64,000 nt of DNA from Gammaproteobacteria bacterium. Its GTDB lineage: Bacteria > Pseudomonadota > Gammaproteobacteria > Eutrophobiales > Eutrophobiaceae. This document shows, in pieces, positions 8,701-21,463 of the stretch. How positions within the stretch are numbered: position 1 is the stretch's first letter; the number at the start of each line of letters is the position of its first letter. The notes under the pieces were generated by a model. That model saw nothing but the letters and a program-made list of their open reading frames with translations. It searched no databases and had not been told where the DNA came from. The stretch spans positions 372,001 to 436,000 of the forward strand of contig SCUJ01000006.1 in NCBI GenBank assembly GCA_004297165.1. The letters run 5' to 3'. A program made the position numbers and the translations under genes.

Positions 8701-9307
8701 CAATCTCGCGGCCATCGACGAGTTCAATCAATTGTCGGAACGCAAGGAATACATGGATCGGCAGAATCAGGATCTGCTCGAGGCCCTGAAGACCCTGGAG
8801 GGCGCCATTCACAAGATCGATCGCGAAACGCGGACGCGGTTTCGCGAGACCTTCGACGAATTGAACCGGAACCTGAAGGAGATGTACCCCGTGCTCTTCG
8901 GCGGCGGTCATGCCTATCTCGCCTTGACGGGCGAGGACCTCCTGGAGACGGGCGTCACCATCATGGCGCAGCCCCCGGGCAAGCGCAACAGCACGATCCA
9001 TCTCCTGTCCGGCGGGGAGAAGGCCCTGACGGCGGTCGCCCTGGTGTTCGCGATATTCAAATTGAATCCCGCGCCGTTCTGCATTCTCGACGAGGTGGAC
9101 GCGCCGCTGGACGACACCAACGTGGGGCGGTTCAGCGAGTTGGTGAAGCAGATGTCCGCCGACATCCAGTTCATATTTATCACCCATAACAAGATCAGCA
9201 TGGAGATCGCGCAGCAACTCCTCGGCGTGACCATGCAGGAGGCAGGCGTCTCCCGTCTGGTCAGCGTGGACGTGGACGAGGCCGTGAAGATCGCGGCAAC
9301 AGCCTGA
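5786..9307 (+). CDS. smc: Chromosome segregation protein SMC
   Basis: A 1173-residue SMC ATPase. The Walker A motif GPNGCGKS is at 31-38, a first long coiled coil runs to about 500, a hinge domain spans about 510-650, and a second coiled coil leads to the ABC signature LLSGGEKAL (about 1073) and Walker B FCILDEVDAPL (about 1098). The head-hinge rod entraps DNA and, with kleisin and MukF/ScpB-type partners, organises the chromosome. I start it at ATG 5786, which yields the standard MRLTKIKLAGFKSF N-terminus; the open frame to 5651 would add 45 residues that overlap queF antisense. zipA follows after 11 bases and ligA after that, the usual gammaproteobacterial order. ScpA/ScpB genes are not in the window. 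Confidence 0.97.
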   Translation: MRLTKIKLAGFKSFVDPTTLNIPGNLVGIVGPNGCGKSNIIDAVTWVMGESSAKHLRGDALTDVIFNGSRERQPVGQAMVELVFDNSQGKLGGQYASYNEISIKRQINREGVSIYTLNGSRCRRKDIQSIFLGTGLGPRSYSIIEQGVVSRLVEAKPEDLRSFIEEAAGISKYRERRRETENRMLHTRENLDRLNDLREELAKQLGHLKRQANAAERYQLLKQQERQLGAELLALDWRDMQQTFKLRSDKAEAAATRVEEVLARLREVESTIETLRQGQTSAHERFNQAQSEYYRIGSEIAQLEQKIQNAGERLRALDTDYSGANRSLAEIRQQQENDQRRLGELVQKSEQLEPQLKGSRDESNRAYAALNQAEEAMQAWQQEWDACNKAVADITRQIEIDNHRVEHLEGEIEEAQRRKGAISRETEEIDTDKIRRDLETQSGQLGLTQDAIQSLRQELEQHRQQLAQARVLSQNLQERLGGCRAELHKLGGKRASLEALQQHAAGLDQAGYADWLQRSGLAALPRLAQRITVRQEWAAALEAVLGERLQDICVEGIATHLDAMRTLDKGSIGMLDYAAQAREPVTTGTDNRLADKVTGALPESLEQLLQQVHTAADLDAAMRLRPQLQGQETIVTQDGIWLGRDWARVKRQDAQTSGVLERERQLREIAGEWGRVEAEIANLDRQLAETKERIGATEQGLQARQAELDRRQGEHTRINSSVVELKTRLQQAEKRHLQLAEEMEQLELQEAEDGQELESLRGRVDRTTVDGGALERQKVSLGELRERHRLALDQARRLWQSTHEHSHGIALQMESITSQRASIELAIQRTTLQIANLEARADHIRGEMEGLRGPLADHERQLAGRLNEKLAAEKNLAEARNAVQAIEQDLRRLEQDRNAIEQQLQECRGQLEEARIHAQEARIRLETVAEQLQTLGFAPADLIQQLGAEATRDDWRARLDEVERKIQKLGPINLAAIDEFNQLSERKEYMDRQNQDLLEALKTLEGAIHKIDRETRTRFRETFDELNRNLKEMYPVLFGGGHAYLALTGEDLLETGVTIMAQPPGKRNSTIHLLSGGEKALTAVALVFAIFKLNPAPFCILDEVDAPLDDTNVGRFSELVKQMSADIQFIFITHNKISMEIAQQLLGVTMQEAGVSRLVSVDVDEAVKIAATA

Positions 9308-9318
9308 TCCGGCGGGCA

Positions 9319-13807
<4,489 letters not shown>

Positions 13808-13872
13808 AATTCGTTTACTATGCGATCGAAATAAACATAACGTTTTGAAATGCGTGCAATCTTACAGTCATC

Positions 13873-13947
13873 GGGAGAAGCATGAAAGGATCTCGATGGG
13901 GACGCAGTCGCTGATATGGGATTCAAATGAGAATTATTAATGAGTAA
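13873..13947 (+). promoter_or_regulatory. rpoE leader with two tiny ORFs and repeated GGA motifs
   Basis: The leader just before rpoE holds a 10-codon ORF (13882-13914, MKGSRWGRSR) closely behind GGGAGAAG (13873-13880). A 6-codon ORF follows (13927-13947, MRIINE) behind GGGA (13918-13921), and its last 8 bases overlap the rpoE start, giving a set-up for translational coupling. Four GGA triplets fall within about 50 bases (at 13874, 13888, 13900 and 13919), some in CsrA-like contexts such as AAGGA and ATGGGA. In E. coli rpoE translation depends on an upstream leader ORF (rseD) and is repressed by CsrA. The parallel here is inference from position and motifs only. Confidence 0.4.
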
Positions 13948-14518
13948 ATCTCCAAGCGATTCGCAACTGGTGGCGCGTGTACAAAAGGGAGATAAGGCGG
14001 CTTTCAATCTCCTGGTTTTGAAATACCAATCCCGGATTATAAATTTGGTGTCGCGTTTCATTCGAAACCATGCGGATGCCCTCGACGTCACCCAGGAGGC
14101 ATTCATCAAGGCCTACCGCGCCCTGCCGAACTTTCGCGGCGAGAGCGCATTCTACACCTGGTTGTACCGGATTGCCGTGAATACGGCCAAGAATTTTCTT
14201 GCCACACAGACGCGCCGGTATTCGGATCACGAGCAGGAATTTTCCGAGATTGAACAATTTGAGGGTAATGAAGCTCTAAAGGAGAATTCCACGCCAGAGC
14301 ACCTTCTTTTGACGGAAGAAATTCAAACAACGGTGATTTCCGCCATTGAGAAACTGCCGGACGATTTGCGCACGGCCATCACGCTGAGGGAGATCGATGG
14401 CCTGAGTTATGAGGAGATTGCGGGCGTTATGGAATGTCCCATCGGCACGGTTCGCTCCCGCATCTTTCGGGCGCGGGAGGCCGTGGATCAAGTACTGAAA
14501 CCGCTACTGGAAGAGTAA
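13940..14518 (+). CDS. rpoE: RNA polymerase sigma-E factor (ECF, RpoE/AlgU type)
   Basis: A 192-residue ECF sigma factor of the RpoE/AlgU group. Region 2 includes DALDVTQEAFIKAY and the promoter-melting stretch FYTWLYRIAVNTAKN. Region 4 has the helix-turn-helix GLSYEEIAGVMECPIGTVRSRIFRAR. It directs transcription of envelope stress genes once freed from the membrane anti-sigma factor. The following gene is that anti-sigma factor, 5 bases after the stop, then rseB and a DegP-type protease, so regulator and effector are linked. The start codon has no strong Shine-Dalgarno sequence, and an overlapping 6-codon ORF may couple its translation (see the leader entry). Confidence 0.97.
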   Translation: MSKSPSDSQLVARVQKGDKAAFNLLVLKYQSRIINLVSRFIRNHADALDVTQEAFIKAYRALPNFRGESAFYTWLYRIAVNTAKNFLATQTRRYSDHEQEFSEIEQFEGNEALKENSTPEHLLLTEEIQTTVISAIEKLPDDLRTAITLREIDGLSYEEIAGVMECPIGTVRSRIFRAREAVDQVLKPLLEE

Positions 14519-14523
14519 AACTC

Positions 14524-15117
14524 ATGAGTGAAGACATGCACGAGAAACTTTCCACATTCATGGACGGCGAGTCCGATCATCCGGGGGACGAGATCATCAA
14601 CTGGCTGTCCCATGACGAGGCCGCCCGCAAGACCTGGTGGCGGTACCACATCATTTCGGATGTGATCGGCAAAAATATCGATGCTTGCGCCGACACACAA
14701 CTGGCCGACCGCATCGCCGAACGCCTCCATACTGAACCCGCCCTGCTGATCCCCTCCCGCAACAAAACCCCAAGATACCTCAAACCCCTGGCCGGACTGG
14801 CGATCGCCGCAACCGTCGCGACCATCGCCATCCTGGGTGTGCGCTGGAATACCGGGCAGGATATCGAAGCAACCTCCATAAGCCACCCAGTCGCCGTGGT
14901 GCAAAAACCGATCGCGATGCCGAAACCGACCCTGGCCACAACGACAAGTACGGCGCAATTTCCGCTGCCGGGAAGCGCCCGCTTAACCAGCGCCGAGGCG
15001 AATAACCGGATGAATGCCTATCTGTTAAACTACTACGAATACCGGACGATGGGCGCCGGAATGCAAGGCGTAAACCCCTACATGAGAATCATCGCGAATG
15101 ATCCTGAAAAAGAGTAA
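14524..15117 (+). CDS. rseA: Anti-sigma-E factor RseA
   Basis: A 197-residue single-pass membrane protein. The cytoplasmic N-terminal domain (about 1-80, with HEKLSTFMDGE and the RKTWWRYHIISDVI segment) is the RseA sigma-binding domain. A transmembrane helix spans about 88-105, and the rest is periplasmic and low in complexity, for contact with RseB and site-1 protease. It holds RpoE at the membrane until misfolded outer-membrane proteins trigger proteolysis. I start it at ATG 14524, not the longer frame from 14434 that runs inside rpoE. It overlaps rseB by 20 bases. Sequence identity to E. coli RseA is low outside the N-terminal domain, but the context is decisive. Confidence 0.92.
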   Translation: MSEDMHEKLSTFMDGESDHPGDEIINWLSHDEAARKTWWRYHIISDVIGKNIDACADTQLADRIAERLHTEPALLIPSRNKTPRYLKPLAGLAIAATVATIAILGVRWNTGQDIEATSISHPVAVVQKPIAMPKPTLATTTSTAQFPLPGSARLTSAEANNRMNAYLLNYYEYRTMGAGMQGVNPYMRIIANDPEKE

Positions 15118-16105
15118 ACCGGCATTTCCGCCTTCGGTCTACGGGATCATTCTCACCGCGTATCTCTTCCTCAATCAGACAGCTGGCGCCGCAGAGGCCA
15201 TACAAGCAGACGCGCGCGACCTGCTGGACCGCATGGGACGCGCCACGCGCGAATTGAATTACGACGGGATCTTCATCTACCGGCGCGAACATGGCATGGA
15301 TACCATGCGGTTGATACACAGGTCCGGCCAGGATGGGGAAACGGAACGCTTGATCACGCTCGACGGGCAGCCCAGGGAAGTCATCCGGACAAAGGATTCC
15401 GTCACCTGCATATTTCCTGAGAACCGGCAAATCCTCATCGAGAAAAGCCGGGCCCACAAATTGCCGTTCGACCAATTTCCCGAGGCTTTGGAACGGATCG
15501 GCGAATACTACAGATTCGCCGTCGCCGGTGAGGATCGGATCGCCGGCAAGGATGCCTGGGTGGTCGAGATTGTGCCGGGTGACGAATACCGTTACGGTTA
15601 CCGGATCTGGATTGACAAGGAGAATCACCTCTTGCTCAAATCCGAACTCGACGACAAGACCGGGATGCCCGTTGAGCAGATACTCTTCACCCAACTGGAA
15701 GTTCTTGAATCCATCCCCGACGATTTGCTCAAGCCGGCCACAAGCGGCACTGATTACACCCTCCACAACAGTTCCACCATAGAACACTACCGCGAAGCCA
15801 AGGGGATATACTGGAAGACCGGCTGGCTGCCCCGGGGCTTCGCCCTCGTGAATTACGAACAGAAGCTGAACGCTGAAGACGCCGATGCCGTCGAACATCT
15901 TATCTATACCGATGGTCTGGCGATGGTATCGGTATTCGTGGAACAGGCCGACGCCAATCCCGATTTCAAACCGGGAGGTCAGAGGCTGGGCGCGGTGAAC
16001 GCCTTTTCCGAGGTGACTAACGGTTATGTCGTCACCGCTGTCGGCGAGGCGCCATATGCCACAGTAAGGGGCATGGCGACCTCGGTTGTTTCCGGCAACC
16101 GGTAA
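15098..16105 (+). CDS. rseB: Periplasmic sigma-E regulator RseB (MucB)
   Basis: A 335-residue exported protein. The N-terminal signal peptide has its hydrophobic core at about 13-28 and is probably cut near AGA-AEA at about 30. The large RseB domain with LolA-like fold follows (LRYDGIF-type motif ELNYDGIFIYRREHGMDTMR), then the small C-terminal domain from about 225. RseB binds the periplasmic part of RseA and protects it from DegS-type cleavage; lipopolysaccharide intermediates release it in E. coli. The start ATG 15098 lies inside the end of rseA, a coupled arrangement. The serine protease gene follows after 29 bases. An RseC gene is missing from this operon. Confidence 0.94.
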   Translation: MILKKSKPAFPPSVYGIILTAYLFLNQTAGAAEAIQADARDLLDRMGRATRELNYDGIFIYRREHGMDTMRLIHRSGQDGETERLITLDGQPREVIRTKDSVTCIFPENRQILIEKSRAHKLPFDQFPEALERIGEYYRFAVAGEDRIAGKDAWVVEIVPGDEYRYGYRIWIDKENHLLLKSELDDKTGMPVEQILFTQLEVLESIPDDLLKPATSGTDYTLHNSSTIEHYREAKGIYWKTGWLPRGFALVNYEQKLNAEDADAVEHLIYTDGLAMVSVFVEQADANPDFKPGGQRLGAVNAFSEVTNGYVVTAVGEAPYATVRGMATSVVSGNR

Positions 16106-16134
16106 TTCCCCCCCAATCAAAGCTGGATAACTGC

Positions 16135-17577
16135 ATGAACCTTGGCCATAAAATGCCGATTACCCTTCTGTCATCCCTCTTCCTGGGGCTGGCGGTCCAT
16201 ACAACTCGCCCTAAAGCCGAGGATTTTCCCGATTTCACGCAACTCGCGGAGACAAATGCCAGGGCCGTAGTGCATATCAACACGACGTTTAAGGCGGATC
16301 GTCCCGCTGCCGGCGAGATGCCTTTCCGCCTGCCGGATATCCCGGAAGACAGTCCCTTCCATGAATTTTTCCGCCGCTATTTCGAGGAAATGCCGGATGA
16401 CGAACAGCATTTCAACGAGCGCGCTTCCTTGGGTTCGGGGTTCATCATGGCGAGCGACGGTTACATCATCACCAATAATCATGTCGTCGAGAACTCCGAC
16501 AAGATTGTGGTGCGGCTCAATGACCGCAGGGAATTCGACGCCGAAATCGTCGGGATCGATGCGCGCAGCGACATCGCCGTTTTAAAGATTAACGAGGATG
16601 ATTTGCCGGTATTGCGGCTGGGAGACTCCGAAAAACTCAAGGTCGGCGAATGGGTGCTGGCGATCGGTTCGCCATTCAACCTGGATTACTCGGTGACCAA
16701 AGGCATCGTCAGCGCGATCGGCAGACCGTTGCCCAACGAGAGTTACGTACCGTTCATCCAGACGGATGTGCCGATCAATCCCGGCAATTCCGGCGGCCCG
16801 CTGATAAACATGGACGGAGAGGTCGTGGGCGTCAATTCCCAGATCTACAGCCGGACCGGCGGCTATATGGGATTATCTTTCGCGGTGCCATCGAATCTGG
16901 TCGCCAATGTCTACCGGCAGATCCGGGAGTACGGGCATGTCTCAAGAGGCTGGTTGGGGGTGTTGATCCAGGATGTGACCAAGGAGCTTGCCGAATCGTT
17001 CAGCATGGAAAAATCCTATGGCGCGGCTGTCGCCAAGGTCCTGGCGGGCAGTCCGGCGAACGAAGCCGGGATTGAGGTCGGCGATGTGATCATACGTTTC
17101 GCCGGCGCCGAGGTCAGTTCCTCACTGCATCTCCCGGCCATGGTCGGTAATGCGAAGGTGGGCGACACCATACCGGTGGAAGTGGTTCGACGCGGCCATA
17201 ACAAGACCTTGCAGGTGACCATAGCCGAACTTCCGGATGAAGAGGAGATCACCGCAACGGAGACCCGACCGGAGCCGGTACAGGGGGCTTCCAGCGACAA
17301 CCGGTTGAACGTCAGCGTACGGGATCTGACCGATGCGGAGCGGGATGAACTCGAATTGCCGGAAGGCGGGGTCATCGTCGCCGGGGTCGAGGATGGTCCG
17401 GCGAGTCAGGCCGGCGTCAGGGACGGAGATGTCATCCTGATTCTTGATAATCTCAAGGTCATCAATTCCATACACTTTATCGAGCTGGTGGCGGGTTTGC
17501 CGTCCGGAAAATCCATCCCGCTGCTGGTCCAGCGCCGGGGCACTCCCACCTTTCTCGCGATCAAGGTGGTGGAATAA
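16135..17577 (+). CDS. mucD: Periplasmic serine endoprotease DegP/MucD (Do family)
   Basis: A 480-residue HtrA/Do protease. A signal peptide is followed by the trypsin-like domain with catalytic triad His116 (NNHVV), Asp146 (SDIAVLKI) and Ser219 (GNSGGPL). Two PDZ domains come next (about 285-375 and 395-475). It degrades or refolds misfolded envelope proteins. Its place as the last gene of rpoE-rseA-rseB is the same as mucD in Pseudomonas, where it limits sigma activation. LepA starts 125 bases later, with no strong terminator visible between them. Confidence 0.96.
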   Translation: MNLGHKMPITLLSSLFLGLAVHTTRPKAEDFPDFTQLAETNARAVVHINTTFKADRPAAGEMPFRLPDIPEDSPFHEFFRRYFEEMPDDEQHFNERASLGSGFIMASDGYIITNNHVVENSDKIVVRLNDRREFDAEIVGIDARSDIAVLKINEDDLPVLRLGDSEKLKVGEWVLAIGSPFNLDYSVTKGIVSAIGRPLPNESYVPFIQTDVPINPGNSGGPLINMDGEVVGVNSQIYSRTGGYMGLSFAVPSNLVANVYRQIREYGHVSRGWLGVLIQDVTKELAESFSMEKSYGAAVAKVLAGSPANEAGIEVGDVIIRFAGAEVSSSLHLPAMVGNAKVGDTIPVEVVRRGHNKTLQVTIAELPDEEEITATETRPEPVQGASSDNRLNVSVRDLTDAERDELELPEGGVIVAGVEDGPASQAGVRDGDVILILDNLKVINSIHFIELVAGLPSGKSIPLLVQRRGTPTFLAIKVVE

Positions 17578-17702
17578 GACGATTGGCGGGCGCGATCCTG
17601 ATAGAAAAATAAGGTATCAGCGGTTAGAATCGCCGCCTTTGATCGATATCGGTCAGATCGCCAAACGGCCCCGCGCCGGTCACGAGCTCTTCAAACCCTG
17701 TT

Positions 17703-19499
17703 ATGCAGAACATACGGAATTTCTCCATCATCGCGCACATCGATCACGGCAAATCCACGCTGGCGGATCGGTTCATCCAACATTGCGGCGGATTGACGGA
17801 AAGAGAGATGTCCGAACAGGTGCTGGATTCCATGGATCTGGAGCGGGAGCGCGGCATCACCATCAAGGCGCAGAGCGTACGGCTTGAGTATCGCGCCGTC
17901 GATGGCCAAATCTATCAGTTCAACATCATCGATACCCCCGGCCATGTCGATTTCAGTTACGAAGTGTCGCGTTCCCTATCGGCGTGTGAAGGCGCATTAC
18001 TGGTAGTGGACGCCGCGCAGGGCGTGGAGGCGCAGAGCGTCGCCAATTGTTTCACCGCGATAGAGAACAATCTGGAGGTGCTGCCGGTCCTGAACAAGAT
18101 CGACCTGCCTTCCGCCGATCCGGAAAAGGTGATCGTGGAGATCGAGGAGATCATCGGGATCGAGGCCATGGATGCCGTGCGGGTCAGCGCCAAGACCGGT
18201 CAAGGCGTCCCGGAACTGCTGGAACAGATCATCCGCGGGATCCCGCCGCCCAAAGGGAACGTCACCGGACCGTTGAAAGCGCTCATCATCGACTCCTGGT
18301 TCGATAATTATCTGGGCGTCGTTTCGCTGGTGCGGGTCTTCGATGGCGCGATCAATACGGGGGACAAGATACGCGTGATGTCCACCGGGCAGAATCATGA
18401 GATAACGCAACTCGGCGTATTCACCCCCAAACGGACGGTGCGCCAGACCCTGGCGACGGGCGAGGTCGGCTACGTGGTGACGGGATTGAAGGACATCAAC
18501 GCCGCGCCCGTCGGAGATACCCTGACGTCGGCGCGCACGCCCGCGGCGACTCCGCTCGCGGGATTCAAGATCATCCAACCGCGAGTATTTGCGGGGATGT
18601 TTCCGGTGGATTCGGGCGAATTCGAGAACTTCCGCGACGCGTTATCCAAACTGAAACTGAATGACGCATCGCTGCATTATGAACCGGAGACCTCCCAGGC
18701 CCTGGGATCCGGCTTCCGCTGCGGCTTCCTCGGCATGTTGCACATGGAAATCGTCCAGGAGCGGCTGGAGCGCGAATATGACCTGGATCTGATCACCACA
18801 ACGCCGACGGTCGTCTATGAAGTGGAAACCACCGACGGTCAGGTCACACGGGTGGACAACCCGGCAAAACTGCCGGATCCGGGAAGATTGAAGGAGATCC
18901 GGGAGCCGATCATCCGCGCCGATATATTGGTGCCGCAGGAATATATAGGCAATGTGATTACTTTATGCATCGAAAAACGCGGGATCCAGAAGCGAATGCA
19001 GTATCTCGGCAAACAGATGAGCCTGGAGTTCGAACTCCCGCTGAATGAGGTCGTGCTGGATTTTTTTGACCGCTTGAAATCGGTCAGCCGGGGCTACGCC
19101 TCGTTCGATTACACCTATCTGCGGCACCAACCGGCAAATCTGGTTAAACTCGATATCCTCATCAACGGCGATCGGGTTGATGCGTTATCCTGCATCGTGC
19201 ATTACGATATGGCGATGAAGCGCGGCGGAGAACTGGCCAGGAAATTGAAGGAATTCATTCCCAGACAGATGTTTGAAGTGGCGATTCAGGCAGCCATCGG
19301 TTCCAAGATCCTGGCCCGCACCACGGTAAAGGCCTTGCGCAAGAATGTGACCGCCAAGTGCTACGGGGGCGACATCACCCGCAAACGGAAACTCCTGGAG
19401 AAACAGAAGGAAGGGAAGAAACGCATGAAACAGTTCGGTTCGATCGAAATCCCCCAGAAGGCCTTTATGGCGATATTGCATGTGGGCAAGGAGGAGTAA
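17703..19499 (+). CDS. lepA: Translation elongation factor 4 (LepA)
   Basis: A 598-residue LepA/EF4 GTPase, exactly the usual length. P-loop AHIDHGKS is at 11-18, switch II is DTPGHVDF, and the guanine motif is [10 protein letters not shown]. Domains II and III and the LepA-specific C-terminal domain ([23 protein letters not shown]) follow. It binds ribosomes and can promote back-translocation; roles in initiation and 30S assembly have also been reported. The gene precedes lepB by 33 bases, as in E. coli, so lepA-lepB probably form one transcript. Confidence 0.98.
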   Translation: MQNIRNFSIIAHIDHGKSTLADRFIQHCGGLTEREMSEQVLDSMDLERERGITIKAQSVRLEYRAVDGQIYQFNIIDTPGHVDFSYEVSRSLSACEGALLVVDAAQGVEAQSVANCFTAIENNLEVLPVLNKIDLPSADPEKVIVEIEEIIGIEAMDAVRVSAKTGQGVPELLEQIIRGIPPPKGNVTGPLKALIIDSWFDNYLGVVSLVRVFDGAINTGDKIRVMSTGQNHEITQLGVFTPKRTVRQTLATGEVGYVVTGLKDINAAPVGDTLTSARTPAATPLAGFKIIQPRVFAGMFPVDSGEFENFRDALSKLKLNDASLHYEPETSQALGSGFRCGFLGMLHMEIVQERLEREYDLDLITTTPTVVYEVETTDGQVTRVDNPAKLPDPGRLKEIREPIIRADILVPQEYIGNVITLCIEKRGIQKRMQYLGKQMSLEFELPLNEVVLDFFDRLKSVSRGYASFDYTYLRHQPANLVKLDILINGDRVDALSCIVHYDMAMKRGGELARKLKEFIPRQMFEVAIQAAIGSKILARTTVKALRKNVTAKCYGGDITRKRKLLEKQKEGKKRMKQFGSIEIPQKAFMAILHVGKEE

Positions 19500-19532
19500 A
19501 GTGGTTATGCATAAAGACACGGTGCGAGTGTT

Positions 19533-20345
19533 ATGAATTTTGATTTTTCCGCATTACTGGTTTTTCTGACCTTCAGCAGTGGGATCATCTGGGCGGTGGA
19601 TGCCTGGAAATTCGCCCCGGCGAGAAACAGGGGCGCTGGTGGGGATGCTGCAATTCCAGGCGATGCCGCCAAAACAGGGCGGGAACCTTTCCTGGTCGAG
19701 ACCGCGCGTTCCTTTTTTCCCATCTTTTTGATTGTGCTGCTGTTACGGTCGTTCGTCGCCGAACCCTTCAGGATCCCTTCCGCCTCCATGATGCCCACCT
19801 TGCTGATTGGTGATTTCATCCTGGTCAACAAGTTCGATTACGGCTTGCGTCTGCCGGTGCTCAATACCAAGGTCCTGGAAAATGACCGGCCGGAAAAGGG
19901 GGACGTGATCGTGTTTCGTTATCCCCCGGATCCCAGCATTCCCTATATAAAAAGAGTCATCGGCGTTCCGGGAGATCATATCCGCTATGACAACAAGACG
20001 TTGTATGTCAATGGCAAAGTCATGGAACAGGAGGACCTGGGCAGTTTCCGGGTCCGGGGGTCCGGCCGGGAGATGAATGGCTGGGGTCTGAAACAGGAAA
20101 AACTAAACGATGTCGAGCATGATATATTAATCGCGCCAACCCGTGGTTTTACCGATGCCATCGAACTGGTTGTGCCGGAGAACAGTTATTTCGTGCTCGG
20201 GGATAATCGGGATAACAGCAGGGATAGTCGTTATTGGGGGTTTGTGCCCGATGAAAACCTGATCGGCCGGGCGTTCTTCATCTGGATGAATTGGGACTGG
20301 AAAGGCGGCGGCATCAACTGGAAACGGATTGGAAAAATCATATAG
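19533..20345 (+). CDS. lepB: Signal peptidase I
   Basis: A 270-residue signal peptidase I. Two N-terminal membrane helices lie at about 6-22 and 60-76. Nucleophile Ser85 is in PSASMMPT and general base Lys140 in the IKRVIGVPGD box; GDNRDNSRDSRYWGFV is the family box E. It cleaves signal peptides of exported proteins on the periplasmic face, including those of the DegP, RseB and amidase proteins in this window. It is shorter than the 324-residue E. coli enzyme because the beta-hairpin insertion is reduced. It follows lepA, and a DUF4845 gene comes after. Confidence 0.97.
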   Translation: MNFDFSALLVFLTFSSGIIWAVDAWKFAPARNRGAGGDAAIPGDAAKTGREPFLVETARSFFPIFLIVLLLRSFVAEPFRIPSASMMPTLLIGDFILVNKFDYGLRLPVLNTKVLENDRPEKGDVIVFRYPPDPSIPYIKRVIGVPGDHIRYDNKTLYVNGKVMEQEDLGSFRVRGSGREMNGWGLKQEKLNDVEHDILIAPTRGFTDAIELVVPENSYFVLGDNRDNSRDSRYWGFVPDENLIGRAFFIWMNWDWKGGGINWKRIGKII

Positions 20346-20382
20346 TCAGTTTTATTTCCATATTAACGACGAGGTCTTGACC

Positions 20383-20793
20383 ATGAGAAAAGGTATCTAT
20401 CATCAACATGGCATCACCATGTGGGGCTTTCTTTTTGTCCTGGCTTTTATCGCCATCGTAGTCTTGTTTACGATGCGGGCCTTCCCTCTATACAACGAAA
20501 AGTTTCAGGTGGTTTCGGCCATGAATTCCGTCGCCTCCAGACCGGATTCCGCGGAATACACGCTGCGGCAGGTCCACGAATCGTTCTATAAACAGATTAC
20601 GATGACCAATCTCACGCGCTTCTCCAGCAAGACACTCAAGGATTTTGTCTTTCTCGAAAAAGCCAAAAAGAAAGGCGATCCGAATATCATGCGGGTCAAA
20701 TACACGGCGTCGAATAAACTGTTCGCCGATCTCTATCTGACGATGGAATTCGAGCGCAGCGTTCCATTGAACGGCCAGGCAGGCGGTGAGTGA
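20383..20793 (+). CDS. DUF4845 membrane-anchored protein
   Basis: A 136-residue protein with one N-terminal transmembrane helix (about 9-30, WGFLFVLAFIAIVVLFTMRAFPLY) and a small extracytoplasmic domain matching DUF4845. The ATG at 20383 follows GACGAGG and gives the family N-terminus (MRKGIYHQHGITMWG). The longer frame from 20329 overlaps lepB and adds nothing recognisable. Function is unknown. The lepB-DUF4845-rnc order is common in gamma- and betaproteobacteria, which points to the envelope or pseudopilin-like biology but proves nothing. The rnc start overlaps its last 8 bases. Confidence 0.85.
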   Translation: MRKGIYHQHGITMWGFLFVLAFIAIVVLFTMRAFPLYNEKFQVVSAMNSVASRPDSAEYTLRQVHESFYKQITMTNLTRFSSKTLKDFVFLEKAKKKGDPNIMRVKYTASNKLFADLYLTMEFERSVPLNGQAGGE

Positions 20794-21463
20794 AATAAAC
20801 GCCGCATTGCAACTTGAATACCGGTTCCGGAATACCGACCTGCTGGAGGAGGCGTTAACCCACTGCAGTCACGGCGGCGTCAATAACGAACGTCTGGAAT
20901 ATCTGGGCGACGCCATACTCGGTTTCCTGATCGCGGAGATCCTGTTTGCCCGTTTTCCCAGGCACAATGAGGGCGCGTTGACCCGGATGCGCTCATCCCT
21001 GGTCAAGCGGGAAACCCTCGCCGGGATCGCCCGTGAAGCGGGAATCGGACCCCAAATCAGATTGGGCATTGGCGAGAGAAAAAGCGGGGGCTGGCGCCGG
21101 GATTCAATCCTGGCCAATGCCGTTGAAGCCATCATCGGCGCTGTCTATCTCGATTCGGATATCGACACGTGCCGAAATTTCATCAATCATCTATATGCCG
21201 ATCGTCTCGCCCGCCTGACGCCGGAGCCGCCGATCAAGGATCCCAAAACACGATTGCAGGAGTTTCTGCAGGCCAGGGGCAGAGAATTGCCGACATATGC
21301 GGTAATCGACGAATCGGGCGAGGCCCATGACCGTGAATTCGTCGTTAACTGCCTAATCAAGGGTATGGATGCGGAATTCAAGGCCAGCGGTAGAAGCAAG
21401 CGGGAAGCGGAGCAGTCCGCCGCGAGTTACGCATTACAAGCCCTGGAGTCTGAACTTGAATGA
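20786..21463 (+). CDS. rnc: Ribonuclease III
   Basis: A 225-residue RNase III. The nuclease signature NERLEYLGDAILGF carries the acidic metal ligands, and the second acidic cluster is in NAVEAIIGAVYLDS. A C-terminal double-stranded RNA-binding domain covers about 155-225. It processes rRNA precursors and cuts structured mRNAs. It begins with GTG at 20786, inside the end of the DUF4845 gene, and its TGA overlaps the era start as ATGA. This tight rnc-era coupling is conserved in many Proteobacteria. Confidence 0.97.
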   Translation: MSEINAALQLEYRFRNTDLLEEALTHCSHGGVNNERLEYLGDAILGFLIAEILFARFPRHNEGALTRMRSSLVKRETLAGIAREAGIGPQIRLGIGERKSGGWRRDSILANAVEAIIGAVYLDSDIDTCRNFINHLYADRLARLTPEPPIKDPKTRLQEFLQARGRELPTYAVIDESGEAHDREFVVNCLIKGMDAEFKASGRSKREAEQSAASYALQALESELE

